A stretch of 16,012 nucleotides of DNA. Source: Euperipatoides rowelli. Taxonomy: Eukaryota; Onychophora; Udeonychophora; Euonychophora; Peripatopsidae. Positions 7,161 to 16,012 of this stretch are shown in pieces (positions within the stretch are counted from its first letter, which is position 1; every line of letters starts with the position of its first letter). The notes under the pieces were generated by a model. It saw only the letters and a list, made by a program, of their open reading frames with translations. It ran no database searches and had not been told where the DNA came from. The translations under genes and the position numbers were made by a program. The stretch lies in assembly GCA_003024985.2 (NCBI GenBank), contig PXIH01S0002593.1. One strand, given 5' to 3'.

Positions 7161-7763
7161 CGTTGCAATATTGCATTCAGTTATACCAGTAAATTAATAC
7201 ATAAACTATATATATTGACTCTCATGAACTAATGAGTGTAGCCTACTAACTAGATGTTTATTTAGCTAAGAATTATCAAATAATTTATTTCTATGCATTT
7301 AAGCTGTTACTTATATTTATGAGATTAATTTTCTTAAATAGGTTTACTTAAACATTATCTATTTATTTTCTCACAGGTAGTATAATTAATGTTTTAGACT
7401 TAGACTCACATTATTCATTTGCACCATATTTATAATACAAAGATTTGTTCTCTATTTACCATTATCACATTGCTTAAATCAATTCATTGTTCTATCCTCA
7501 TTTTGTTCTCCCCAGATTGTTAGCATTGCATGCTAGTTAGTCTTGTCTTTGTCTATGTGTCACCATTTTGTGTTTTATATGGCTGTTAAGACCTGTGTTG
7601 TTTTAAGCAAATAAATAAGTTATTTCACATCCAGTTATTCTAAGTCATCATTATTATTCATTTGTATATGGGTTGTTGTTTTAAATCAGTTTGTGACAAC
7701 TGTTGACCTGGATTATAGATATTTTAATAGATTATTATTACTACGTTCAGAGACTCACCTACA
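7161..7763 (+). repeat. 5' LTR of copia B
   Basis: Direct repeat of 9861-10448. Shared landmarks include CAATATTGCATTCAGTTATA, CTAGATGTTTATTTAGCTAA, TTTATTTCTATGCATTTAAG, TTGTTAGCATTGCATGCTAG and CACCATTTTGTGTTTTATAT. It begins CGTTGCAATATTGC where the 3' copy has TGTTTCAATATTGC, so the canonical TG start has mutated. It ends CTCACCTACA. AATAAA is near 7613, in a short stretch the other copy has lost. Confidence 0.88.
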
Positions 7764-7765
7764 AC

Positions 7766-7785
7766 AAGATTATGAGACTGAAGCC
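7766..7785 (+). promoter_or_regulatory. Possible decayed half-tRNA primer-binding site of copia B
   Basis: AAGATTATGAGACTGAAGCC follows the 5' LTR after two bases. Its core GATTATGAGAC resembles the GGTTATG(G/T)G(A/C)C core of the copia A site at 3985, the internal initiator tRNA-Met complement, but only about half of the positions match. Called mostly from position. Confidence 0.35.
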
Positions 7786-7842
7786 TCAAGTTTGACGAGC
7801 ACATTTTATTCGTTATTTGCCTAGATTTTAAATTTTACAATA

Positions 7843-7983
7843 ATGTGGATCATAGAAATGAATGAAGAAGAGCATAGCTGTATGGGCGAAAGACAACTAT
7901 TGGAATGTGAATCTTATGGAAAAATAGGAGAAAATTGGTCAAAGGACTTATTAGTTGGATCAACCAAGCTCAGCAAAATATAG
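7843..7983 (+). pseudogene. Possible N-terminal gag scrap of copia B
   Basis: A 46-codon open frame begins at the first ATG after the primer-site region. It reads MWIIEMNEEEHSCMGERQLL at the start, continues with YGKIGENW, and stops at 7981-7983. Position fits a gag start, and a Glu-Asn-Trp motif could echo the copia gag opening, but I do not recognise it firmly. It may equally be leader sequence open by chance. Confidence 0.3.
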
Positions 7984-7984
7984 T

Positions 7985-8134
7985 GTGCCGATCGTCGACG
8001 TGAGATTAGCACCAGAAAAGAGAAGGAATGTGATATCACTCAATGTGATACTTCGTAAACGATTCAACATCAGTAATAAGTGTGGAATATTTAACAAAGA
8101 TAGGTTAGTCGTAGAAGGGGTTACCCGGAGATAA
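7985..8134 (+). pseudogene. Copia B pre-integrase linker fragment
   Basis: Fifty open codons ending at TAA 8132-8134. They include LAPEKRRNVISLNVILRKRF and CGIFNKDRLVVEGVTRR, which resemble the stretch between protease and integrase in copia polyproteins (a NLLSV-type motif, a short strand, then a DG.vv..G-like turn). If correct, deletions on both sides removed gag-protease and the integrase core and fused the linker to RT. Confidence 0.4.
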
Positions 8135-9340
8135 GGTGTGCTAATTTAAGTGGCATTAACCTAAAGGTAAAATCAGATATAACAGAAGATGAAAATGCAC
8201 TGCCAGTGGAGGAAATAGCAGTGGAGACAAGGGAACTGGAATTTAAAAAATTCACTGATCTCATTGATTTGGATTGCATAACTGGGGAGCCTGTTGATTG
8301 GCAGAACATAAACAAACTTTGCCAGGAGCATGATTTATGGAACCTAGCCATGCGAGAAGAAATGAAAAGCATGTCCACCAACAAGGTTTTAGAGGAGCAG
8401 AAACCCCAAAACCACGATAAAGTGCTTGGCTCGCAATGGACTTACAGTGTTAAATACTCGGACCAGGGTAAGGTGACATGTATAAGAGCCAGATTGGTAG
8501 CCATGGGATGCCACAAGAGGGAGGGGCAGGACTACCAAGAAACTTACGCCTCAGTGGTATCACACACAAACATTTGTAGATTGCTAACTCAGGTAGCATG
8601 TAAGGGATGGCTTATTCGTCACTGCGATATCGCTTCCGCATTCCTATATGGCAATATTCAGGAAAGAATATTTATTAGAGAACCTAAAAGCCATATTTAA
8701 AAAGGGGGGATATTTCTTTTGAAGAAAGCCCTGTATGGACTTAAACAGGCCGCGTTCAGTTGGCATCACCGCATAGAAACCCCTCTTGTGGCATTAGGAT
8801 ATGACACAAAGTTGANGAATGTCTCTACAAGAGAATCAGGGATAGCACTGTATCTTACATACTCATCCAAGTCGACGACCTAATGATAGTAATGAAGAGA
8901 GGGAAATAGAAAGATGCATTAATGAATTAGGAAAAAATATACTGTTAAAGCTCCTGGGTGAAGCTAGGAAATACCTAGTTATGTGCCTGGAACTCTACAG
9001 GAATCAGAAATTGTTACACCAAATTCCAATGATAAAGAACGTAATATCTTATTATGGGATGAACAACTGTAGACCTACTTTTACCCAATGGTGACAGATT
9101 ATCTTAATGGGGAAAAGGACCACATTTCTCCCAAGTTACCGGACATGATCTACCAACAGGCAATAGGATCCCTTCTAAACATCAATNTGATATCCAGACC
9201 AGACATACACTTGCCTGAAAACATTCTAAGCAGATTCACATCTAATCCGAGCCAAAGTAACTGGGAAGGCATTAAGAGAGAGAGTTCTGACATCTGTACA
9301 CTACACGTAATTATCAACTCCAACTGGGAGTTGATAAGGC
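8104..9340 (+). pseudogene. Copia B reverse transcriptase remnant
   Basis: Ty1/copia reverse transcriptase, which copies the element RNA into DNA. The frame is open from 8104 to an in-frame TAA at 8698. Motifs in order: AMREEMKSMSTNKV, LGSQWTYSVKYSDQGKV, RARLVAMGCHKREGQDYQET and HCDIASAFLYGNIQERIFI, which holds the first catalytic Asp. Beyond the stop the same frame gives LLKKALYGLKQAAFSWHHRI. A shift near the ambiguous base at 8816 leads to ECLYKRIRDSTVSYILIQVD, the catalytic box, where Tyr of Tyr-x-Asp-Asp reads Gln (8868-8879). More shifts follow: LGEARKYLVMCLELYRNQ, then QQAIGSLLNI, a second N at 9187, ISRPDIHLPENILSRFTSNP and WEGIKR. It is damaged at several points but nearly complete in content. 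Confidence 0.92.
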
Positions 9341-9344
9341 ACTC

Positions 9345-9806
9345 ATTTTAGGCACCTTTTGTGATGCAGATTGGGGGGGAGAGAAATTACAAGTAGGAGA
9401 TCGACCTCAGGTAGGATGTATTTCTTGAGCAACAGACTGATAAGACTGGTGATCTAGGAGACAAAATTGTGTTTCTTTGTCCAGTACTGAAGCCAAGATT
9501 GTGGCCGCAGCAAACCTTGTGCTGGATTCGTGAACTGCTAACCTTGATGGATATCTCAGAAGAACTCCCTTTTATCATCTACACGGATAACCAAAGCTGC
9601 ATTCACATGGCAGAATCCCCCAAACAGAATAGTCAAAACATATTGATGTGAAGTATCACTATCTTAAGGACAAGATTAAGCAAAATATTATCCAGATGGT
9701 TTACTGTCCTAGAGAGGATATGATAGCTGATATTTTAACGAAACCTATACCGATACATCAACATAACAAACTAACATCCCTAATGGGGCTTAATACCAGT
9801 GAATGA
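9345..9806 (+). pseudogene. Copia B RNase H remnant
   Basis: C-terminal RNase H of the copia polyprotein, which degrades the RNA of the RNA-DNA hybrid. Motifs in order: CDADWGG with the first catalytic Asp (about 9359-9377), SLSSTEAKI with the catalytic Glu (about 9475), IYTDNQSC with a further Asp (about 9580), HIDVKYH, then EDMIADILTKPIP and LMGLNTSE before TGA at 9804-9806. Frameshifts lie between CDADWGG and SLSSTEA (with stops) and near 9640. It ends about 45 bases before the purine tract, as in other copia elements. Confidence 0.9.
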
Positions 9807-9852
9807 ACATCCCCCTCTACACAAAGATTTCTTTGTTTATGGTTATAACTTC

Positions 9853-9860
9853 AGGGGGAG
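9853..9860 (+). other. Polypurine tract of copia B
   Basis: AGGGGGAG directly before the 3' LTR start TGTTTCAA. This G-rich run primes plus-strand DNA synthesis in copia elements. It is perfectly placed. Confidence 0.85.
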
Positions 9861-10448
9861 TGTTTCAATATTGCATTCAGTTATACCAGTAGCTACATAA
9901 ACTATATTGACCCTCATGAACTAATGATTGTTCTAACTAGATGTTTATTTAGCTAAGAATTATAAAATAATTTATTTCTATGCATTTAAGCTGTTACTTA
10001 TATTTTATGAGATTAATATCCTTAAATAGGTTTACTTAAACATTATCTGTTTATTTTCTCACAGGTAGTATAATTAATGTTTTAGACTTACTCACATTAT
10101 TCATTTACATCGTGTGTTTTATAATACAAAGATTTGTTCTCTATTTACCATTTTAACCATTGCTTAAATCAATTCATTGTTCTATCTTAAATTTGTTCTC
10201 TCCTGATTGTTAGCATTGCATGCTAGTTAGGTTTGTCTTTGTCAGTGTGTCACCATTTTGTGTTTTATATGGCTGTTAAGACCTGTGTTGTCTAAGCAAA
10301 TGAGTTATTTCACATCCAGTTATTCTAAGTCATCAGTATTATTCATTTGTATATGGATTGTTGTTTTAAATCAGTTTGTGATTACTGTTGACCTGGATTA
10401 TCACAATTTTAATAGAATAATATTACTACGTTCTGAGTCTCACCTACA
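9861..10448 (+). repeat. 3' LTR of copia B
   Basis: Direct repeat of the 5' LTR with the canonical start TGTTTCAATATTGC and end CTCACCTACA, giving TG...CA ends. It is followed by the target duplication ATATA at 10449-10453. The open frame that runs from 10258 to 10551 begins inside this LTR by chance; only its last roughly 33 codons are real coding sequence, from copia A. Confidence 0.88.
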
Positions 10449-10453
10449 ATATA

Positions 10454-11640
10454 TTCCAAAATTAACAATCAGTCTGTTATCTGTAAGAAAGTTATATGAT
10501 AGGTTGGTTTCTACAATAACTAGTGCAGTACACATCAAGGTGACAAAATAATAGTAACCACTGTAAGCGAAGATAACATTTTATGTTTAACCAACCAAGA
10601 CATAGCTATGACCGCATGCATACACCAATGACACCAGACTGAGCCACAGACAATTAAATAAAATACAAGAACTTGAAAAGAAAGAAAAAGCTTGAGGAGT
10701 ACTCATAAAATGATGTGATCATGGATATTTTTGTCAGCAGAGCATGCTGGAAAAAATGAAGCAAAAAAACCTTTCCTAAATTTGCTGAGAAGAGATCTAT
10801 GGACCAATAACTCCACCTACCATAGGGGGAGGGAAATATTTTATGACTATAATAGACGACTATTCTCTATATACTAAGGTTTCAATCTTAAAGTACAAAA
10901 GTCAAGCTGCTCAGACATTGAAGGACTATTTAACAGAGAGTTATAACAAGTTTCATAGGTACCCGAGAGCAATAAGGTCCGTAATGGTGGTGAATATGAT
11001 AATCAACAGGTTAATGACCTTCTGAAAACGTGGGGTTTATGTAGAGAATTTTCTATACCGCACATACCTTAGAATAATGGATAGTGGAAAGAAAAAAATC
11101 AAACATTGCTCAGCATGGCAAGATCAAGGATGGACAATACTGGATTACCTAGATCTCTTTGGGGGAGGTCATCACCACTGCGGCATATTTGTGCAACGGA
11201 ACAACTAAATCTATCACACCATATCAAATATGCAAGGGTAGAATGCCGAACCTATCTCACTTAAAAACCTTTGGTAGTTTGACGTATGCATTTGTTTCAC
11301 TCGATCTTAGAAAAAAATTGACGACACCTCCACCAAGGGATACACGGTGGAATACCATACACATACTCAACCCAACAAAAGAATAAGATTACCAGGAACT
11401 AATAAAATAATTAATTCCAGGAGTGCAATTTACCTAGAATCAGGAAACAAGGACGGCTTGGATCAATCAGTCTAGAGAAATCCTGAAGTTCCAAGTCTTG
11501 TTGAAATTAGTCTTGATCACAGAAAGAACGAGGACCAACTCGTTCCAAGAATGGTACTAGATCAAATAAGGAGATCTACCAGAAATAATCTAAGGATTCC
11601 TGAAAGGAGACTATTTTACTTATCTGTCTGATAGTGGAGT
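10454..11640 (+). pseudogene. Copia A integrase remnant
   Basis: Resumes copia A after copia B. PKLTISLLSVRKL is the pre-integrase motif. The His-Cys zinc-binding region (about 10560-10760) is unreadable apart from AEHAGKNEAKKPF. The core begins with the first catalytic Asp in RRDLW (10794-10796). After a small shift GGGKYFMTIIDDYSLYTKVS follows. The second Asp box is disrupted by a one-base loss near 10978-10982. The third, Glu, is at 11086-11088 next to ERKN, with another base lost just before. Then come GEVITTAAYLCNGTTKSITP, YQICKGRMPNLSHLKTFGSL, and the post-integrase linker with RRSTRNN and PERRLFYLS. RT would normally follow, but a deletion leads straight to the 3' LTR. Confidence 0.9.
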
Positions 11641-11678
11641 GTTGTGAGTTAGACAATAAGACAAACAGTTGGAGAAAT

Positions 11679-12173
11679 GTCATAATATAATGTAAAAATT
11701 AACTTGTAGTACCCTGAAAGAGTTTATGGGAGAGGTGCATGCAGGCTGATACAGCATGTGTAGTGATCCTGTGGGTAATATATGGAATAATGGGAGTTTT
11801 GATGCATGATGGGATTATGCATGTTAGTTAAGTTTTACATAGGCTGAGATTGGAAATATCTGGGAATAAACACCTAGATATTACATAGAATGTTAAGGTA
11901 TTGTAAATGATTATGGAATTATGTTGAAACTGAATTATGAACCAACCAAATTAATCCTTTAAGTATTATATTTATAAACGAGATTTGTACTTTGAGATCA
12001 AAACTCTGCCATATTTAATATATGCAGTATATGTAGTATTGTTGATTATTAACCTAGCTTGTATAATTTTGTAATAAGGAGTAGCCTATATTAAACTTCA
12101 TTTATCTACATTATAAATCAGTTGCTGCTTATTTGTTTGACTTTTTAATACAGTATATCCCGAAAGCTTAACA
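11679..12173 (+). repeat. 3' LTR of copia A
   Basis: 495 bases starting TGTCATAATATAATG after a weak purine run (GTTGGAGAAA) and ending AAGCTTAACA. It is the direct repeat of 3505-3984. AATAAA is at 11865-11870. The first 28 bases have no counterpart in the 5' copy, which is cut off at M2. The 3' flank begins AATAC. Confidence 0.85.
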
Positions 12174-12187
12174 AATACAAGAAAGTT

Positions 12188-12628
12188 TTCTAATCTGTAT
12201 CCGGAATACAATTGACAAAAATCCAATTCGGTAAGCTTATCTTGTATCCTATATATTCCTTTGCATGTTATAAAACAACTTAAGACGATCGATTGGAGCT
12301 ATGGAATTTATTATTAACTAGTTTTAATCACCCAGCATTGAACAACATATAATAGTTTATAAAGACAAATAGACAGATTCTTGGGACTAGCACCTGGAGT
12401 ACAAACTTATCAGCACTGATTACTACCAAAGCAACCGATTATGTTTAATGGCAATGCATGACTAAATAGATTGGCAGTCACATTTTTTATTCTAATCTGT
12501 ATCCGGAATACAGATTCTTGGGACTAGCACCTGGAGTACAAACTTATCAGCACTGGTTACTACCAAAGCAACCGGTTATGTTTAATGGCATTGCATGACT
12601 AAATGGATTGGCAGTCACATTTTTTATT
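12188..12628. repeat. Tandem duplication of about 119 bp with templated 23-bp insert
   Basis: Segment 12373-12491 (landmarks ACAGATTCTTGGGACTAGCA, CACCTGGAGTACAAACTTAT, GCAGTCACATTTTTTATT) is repeated at 12510-12628 with only about four substitutions. The two copies are joined by TTCTAATCTGTATCCGGAATACA (12490-12512), which is an exact second copy of 12188-12210 and overlaps both duplicate edges by two or three bases. The whole lies just outside the 3' LTR of copia A and codes for nothing I can see. Confidence 0.9.
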
Positions 12629-12917
12629 TAGTTCTAACCTCCACCCAACATTGAACCCTATCTCCTCCCAAGTAATAAATAACTATGCCCCAATCCTAAT
12701 GATAAGAAGTGGAATAACTTACTTGATCAAATGATCTTTCATTCAATCCATGAAGAAAAGTTTGATCAGCAGACATTACTGTTCCTGGATACCCCATGTT
12801 TTTAGTTGAATTTTACTAAGGCAATTTTGCAAATATGGTCACGATAGTGCAAAAGGCATGAAAATGTATAAGGAACAGATAATATTGTACTTTCANTTTT
12901 ATATACTGTACAGTATA
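12629..12917. other. Unassigned AT-rich sequence
   Basis: About 290 bases between the duplication and the MITE, without open frames, repeats or terminal signals that I recognise. A short palindrome, ATATACTGTACAGTATAT (12901-12918), sits immediately before the MITE. An ambiguous base is at 12896. Confidence 0.4.
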
Positions 12918-12920
12918 TAA

Positions 12921-13615
12921 GGGGTCGTTCATATATTATATAGCGCTCAAGGCGTTGGGGGTGTTTTCATTTTGTTATACTGTAATTCATTATAAAGGGG
13001 AGCGTGTCTCTAGAAACTTTTGTTATACACTATAACAAACATACAAAATTGTTAAGGAAATGAGATGAGTATCCGGGGAGATATAATGACGTTTAAGGGA
13101 ATATGTGGTTTAAAATTGTAAAATTTCTGAAAAAAAAAAATCCTTTTTTTTTCTTCATATTTTTCTAGAATAATCAAATTTTAATACTCAAAAATTATTT
13201 TTATTAAAAAATCATTTTAAATGTTACATAATTCGTTATTTATGAACCCTAATTTGACTTAAATCTCACAAAAAAAAAAAAAATGCTTACAAATTGACGT
13301 TTTTAAAATTCATATATCCGACAAAATTATGGAAGCTACCATATTGATTTATAAATTAAGTAATGCAAATGCCATTAAATTTTTTTTAAAATTATTACTA
13401 CTATTTTTTTTTGCATGAGGTGTAATTGTAATCCCTATACTTATTTTGTAAAGTTTATAAATCAACATACTTAATTGTGCATTAAACTTACCTAATGACG
13501 TTATTTTATATAATAGAGGATGGGGGGGGGGGTGTATTAAGTTTGTTTTGCATTAGAAGAAGGGGGAGGGAGGTAAATTTTTTAAAATAATGCGTTATAT
13601 AATGTGAATGGCCCC
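12921..13615. mobile_element. Harbinger-like MITE with TAA target duplication
   Basis: The left end GGGGTCGTTCATATATTATA, continuing TAGCGC, and the reverse complement of the right end GGGGCCATTCACATTATATA, continuing ACGC, match over about 25 bases with a few substitutions. Both ends are flanked by TAA (12918-12920 and 13616-13618), a 3-bp duplication of the TWA type known from PIF/Harbinger DNA transposons. The 695-base interior is AT-rich with a poly-G run near 13524-13533 and no transposase frame, so it is non-autonomous. Superfamily rests on the duplication length and sequence only. Confidence 0.72.
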
Positions 13616-13618
13616 TAA

Positions 13619-14021
13619 GCGATACATATAGATGACAATAAAGCATGCTATGACTCCATATTTATACAAGCAATAAATACATTTTTAAAACTGGCTGTAA
13701 TAAGTGAAGAAAAATGTGTGTTATATATTGCCGGCTCATTAAAGTATGATAAGTTTTCATCGCTCTTGAGTCCCGGATGTGGCATGGCTGCTATTTTGGA
13801 TTAGCTCTCTCGTATAGTCAAAATTATGATACAATGAAATAATTTATGTTGCTTTGCAAGTAATAGGATATAGAATAATTTATATAATCCTTATGAGTGT
13901 TTTTCTTAGTTAGACTATGGATATAGAGGCGGATTACATTTTAGATGAAATTCCACTTGAAATACACAATTATTAATACTCTTTCCATTGTTAAAAAGTA
14001 AAAAAATAAAAATATTTTCTA
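13619..14021. other. Unassigned AT-rich sequence
   Basis: About 400 bases between the MITE and the SINE-like head. I see no open frame of note, no repeat shared with the rest of the window and no terminal structures. Confidence 0.4.
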
Positions 14022-14095
14022 AGGGCCTAGTCGAGTCAGTAAAGCTTTCTGACTTGACGCTCCAGCTGGTTGCTGGTTCGAATTCCTCCTCGGAT
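14022..14095 (+). mobile_element. tRNA-derived SINE head (RNA polymerase III promoter boxes)
   Basis: A tRNA-like segment: a box A-like TAGTCGAGTCAGTAAAGC (from 14028) and a box B of GGTTCGAATTCC (14075-14086), one inserted base away from the canonical GGTTCGAATCC, spaced about as in a tRNA. It begins GGGCCTAG, a common SINE opening. The stems do not pair well enough for a functional tRNA and no CCA-end acceptor is present, so a SINE remnant is likelier than a tRNA gene. The 3' extent of the SINE is unclear. Confidence 0.6.
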
Positions 14096-16012
14096 TAAAC
14101 TTTGTACAAGAGGTTTTTTCACTGTTTACTCATCAAAGAAAGATTCATATACAGTAACTTTTCCAAGATGGAAATAAAATACAATTCATATATTTATAAC
14201 TATTTTAAGTTTTACAGGTGGTAAAAAATAATGAAATACCTCATTTTGTTCATTTTCTAATGGGGAATCCGAATCTGTAAACGAAAATAAGCATAGACAA
14301 ATATTTTTTTGCTAATTTATTTTTTTCTGTAATTCGGAGATGATGGTTGCACCCGATTTTAGCATAGATGACCCCACTTTGGTATTTGAGATTAAACATT
14401 TACGATTTGATTTTTAAAATTTGCATTAAATTTTAATTTTAAAAATGTATAAGTTTATTCCTAAATGTTTNAGAATATATTTATTAGACTATCTGAAAGT
14501 CAAAATTTCAGAATAACTGAGAAATAATAATAATAATAAAATCCTGTGAAAGGGTTAATATATATATTTTTTAAATATCAAATAATATAGGCATTTCAAT
14601 AATAAATTTGAATATTTTTAGAACTAAGCAAGGTTTGCACCTAAAATTAAAAAGTGAGATTATCCTGCTAAAAATAAGATGGTGGTAATTCCACTTTTTA
14701 AAGAATCGGTCCCATTAAAAAAATAAAATAAAACAGACAAAAATATATTTCATATTTGGATTTATTTTAAAGAATGGATTTAGGATATAATTTACAGCAT
14801 GATTACAATTCGTAAAATAAATTTATTCAATTTACAATCAGAATCCCAAATCATTAAAGAGATGCACATTATCAGAAATAAATATTTCCTGAACTGCATC
14901 ACAAAAATGAAATCACAGCAATAATCAATTATTAAAGACAGAATAAACTGATCACTTAAGATAATCATGGCAGACTTTTATCCATAGGTCTAGAATGAGA
15001 TGCTGGAATCGTGGTTTAGAATAGGGATATAGAAATAATACACATGAAGCTCTTTGATCTGGCACACTTAAATATTTACCAAAATATACAAGATAGAAAA
15101 ACAAGAGAGATACAATGAAGTGTTAAACTACAAGAAAAGACAGAATTATTATTTAGCATTTAATACCCTTTACAAGGAATGAAATTGTGCATTGTTTACA
15201 AGTCTGGCAGATTCCTTGTTACAAATATTGTAACAAAATACTGAAGTTTATTTGGCATGCAAGCATTTTCAGAAATACTTGTAACTCTTTTTGGCACTAA
15301 GCAAAAACTGATTAGTCTAAATAATTAAAAAAAAAAATCTGCAAAAAATCTAAACTATTTCATTTTTTTAATGAAAATATAATATTCTTTACAAATTAAT
15401 TTGTTCTAGAATAATTTCCCACATTATACAATATTTTTAAAAATTCTTGACTTATTCAAAGATCTCGAGTTCTAAAACTCAATGTTTACATACCATCTTT
15501 AATAAACCTGGAGTTATTTAGAAATCCAAGTTTCTCTTATAAAAGTGACTTTATACAAATTGCAGATAAAATAAAACGATAGAGATGCACTGATTTATTT
15601 TTTTAATATCTTAAATTCAGTACTGATTTTCACTATACGACAGCAGTACATATTGATACCGGTATCAAGAATTTTGCACTCCTACCTTAAGATAACTTGA
15701 TTCGGGATTTGGAAGTATCCAAACTTTAAATAGAGTTTCACAACATCAACAACAAAAAGAAATGCTAATAATCTTAGTTTAGGCTCAGCATTATTCTAAT
15801 AAAATGAAGAACACTGATAATCATCTCTTACATTTAAGAGTTTCCAGCTCAATATGAGCTTTAAAATATACAAATAGTATATTCTACATATTACAGATAA
15901 GTTTATATCCTATTCTGAGTTATGAATCTCCAAGTTTCTCAACATAATTGCACCATAATATACTGTAGGCTATATTGTACTACTTAATAAATGTATTTTT
16001 CCCTTTTTTTTT
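14096..16012. other. Long unannotated AT-rich region; right part possibly a minus-strand 3' UTR
   Basis: No open frame, terminal repeat or enzyme motif recognised. A TAA microsatellite lies near 14526-14540. From about 14760 to the end the sequence lacks the retroelement signatures seen elsewhere. On the minus strand it is T-rich, with AATAAA-type signals near 14760-14830 (AATAAATTTATTTTACG and AAAATAAATCC), much like the end of a long 3' UTR. This is an impression from composition; no coding exon lies within the window to support it. Confidence 0.25.

Larger units (their letters stand above)
7161..10448 (+). mobile_element. Copia B: internally deleted Ty1/copia element inserted in copia A
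   Basis: Two LTRs of about 600 bases flank 2.1 kb holding a decayed primer site, scraps of N-terminal coding sequence, a nearly full-length RT-RNase H region, and a purine tract. Most of gag, protease and integrase are missing, so it is an internal deletion derivative. The 5-bp duplication ATATA and the continuing host reading frame fix its ends. Its LTRs differ from those of copia A, so it is a different family. It carries stops and frameshifts throughout RT/RNase H. Confidence 0.9.
3505..12173 (+). mobile_element. Copia A: decayed Ty1/copia retrotransposon hosting two nested insertions
   Basis: Paired LTRs enclose, in the Ty1/copia order, a primer-binding site (3985), gag (4055), protease (about 4945), the protease-integrase linker (7046-7160 and from 10454) and integrase (to about 11640). 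Without its insertions (C at 5014-7045, B at 7161-10448) the element would be about 3.3 kb. Reverse transcriptase and RNase H are absent: the sequence passes from the post-integrase linker (IRRSTRNN, then PERRLFYLS) into the 3' LTR within about 45 bases. Many frameshifts and stops show it is old. The 3' flank begins AATAC. No matching target duplication can be checked on the left because M2 abuts it. Confidence 0.88.

Noticed and set aside
8121-8384. Minus-strand open frame of 87 codons
   Set aside because: It is the antisense shadow of the copia B reverse transcriptase frame, which carries clear RT motifs on the plus strand.
9387-9578. Minus-strand open frame of 63 codons
   Set aside because: Antisense of the copia B RNase H, whose catalytic motifs read on the plus strand.
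10258-10551. 97-codon plus-strand frame taken as one gene
   Set aside because: It starts inside the copia B 3' LTR and ends in copia A integrase linker; the join is an accident of the insertion.
14022-14095. Functional tRNA gene
   Set aside because: Box B carries an extra base, stems do not pair well and no acceptor end is visible; a SINE head fits better.

Overview
The window is AT-rich animal nuclear DNA, probably from an invertebrate and perhaps an arthropod, filled with old, broken transposable elements. I see no intact protein-coding gene and no rRNA, CRISPR or prokaryotic signal. The organism call is inference. It rests on low GC, eukaryotic retroelements of the Ty3/gypsy (mag-like) and Ty1/copia lineages, a copia-type primer site matching the inside of initiator tRNA-Met, a tRNA-derived SINE-like unit and a Harbinger-like MITE. 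Scattered single N bases indicate a draft assembly.

Left part (1-3504, minus strand): two remnants of one mag-like Ty3/gypsy family. Copy M1 (about 1-1605) has a short LTR, a decayed primer site and the first codons of gag. It then jumps straight into integrase, because the rest of gag, protease, RT and RNase H are missing. Copy M2 (2281-3504) has an LTR, a primer site matching tRNA-Ser(GCU) and a frameshifted gag with a damaged zinc knuckle. M2 breaks off at a 43-bp tandem repeat.

Central part (3505-12173, plus strand): a nest of three elements. The host is copia A (LTRs 3505-3984 and 11679-12173), with gag, protease and integrase remains but no RT/RNase H. Inserted in it are element C (5014-7045) and copia B (7161-10448). 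C is a direct-repeat-bounded element with almost no coding capacity. B has RT/RNase H but has lost most of gag/protease/integrase. B's insertion is resolved to the base: it is flanked by the 5-bp duplication ATATA, and counting that once lets the reading frame of copia A run from one flank to the other. Order of events: A first, then B and C inside it in unknown order.

Right part (12174-16012): a duplicated segment with a templated insert (12188-12628), a MITE with 3-bp TAA target duplication (12921-13615), a SINE-like tRNA-derived head (about 14022-14095), and then about 1.9 kb without recognisable elements. The last part reads somewhat like a minus-strand 3' UTR, but this is weak.

Most striking points: the base-resolved nested insertion, two different tRNA-priming modes side by side, an intron-like segment and a 64-bp perfect palindrome inside element C, and the template-switch-like duplication at 12188-12628. 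I found no convincing new multi-gene system.
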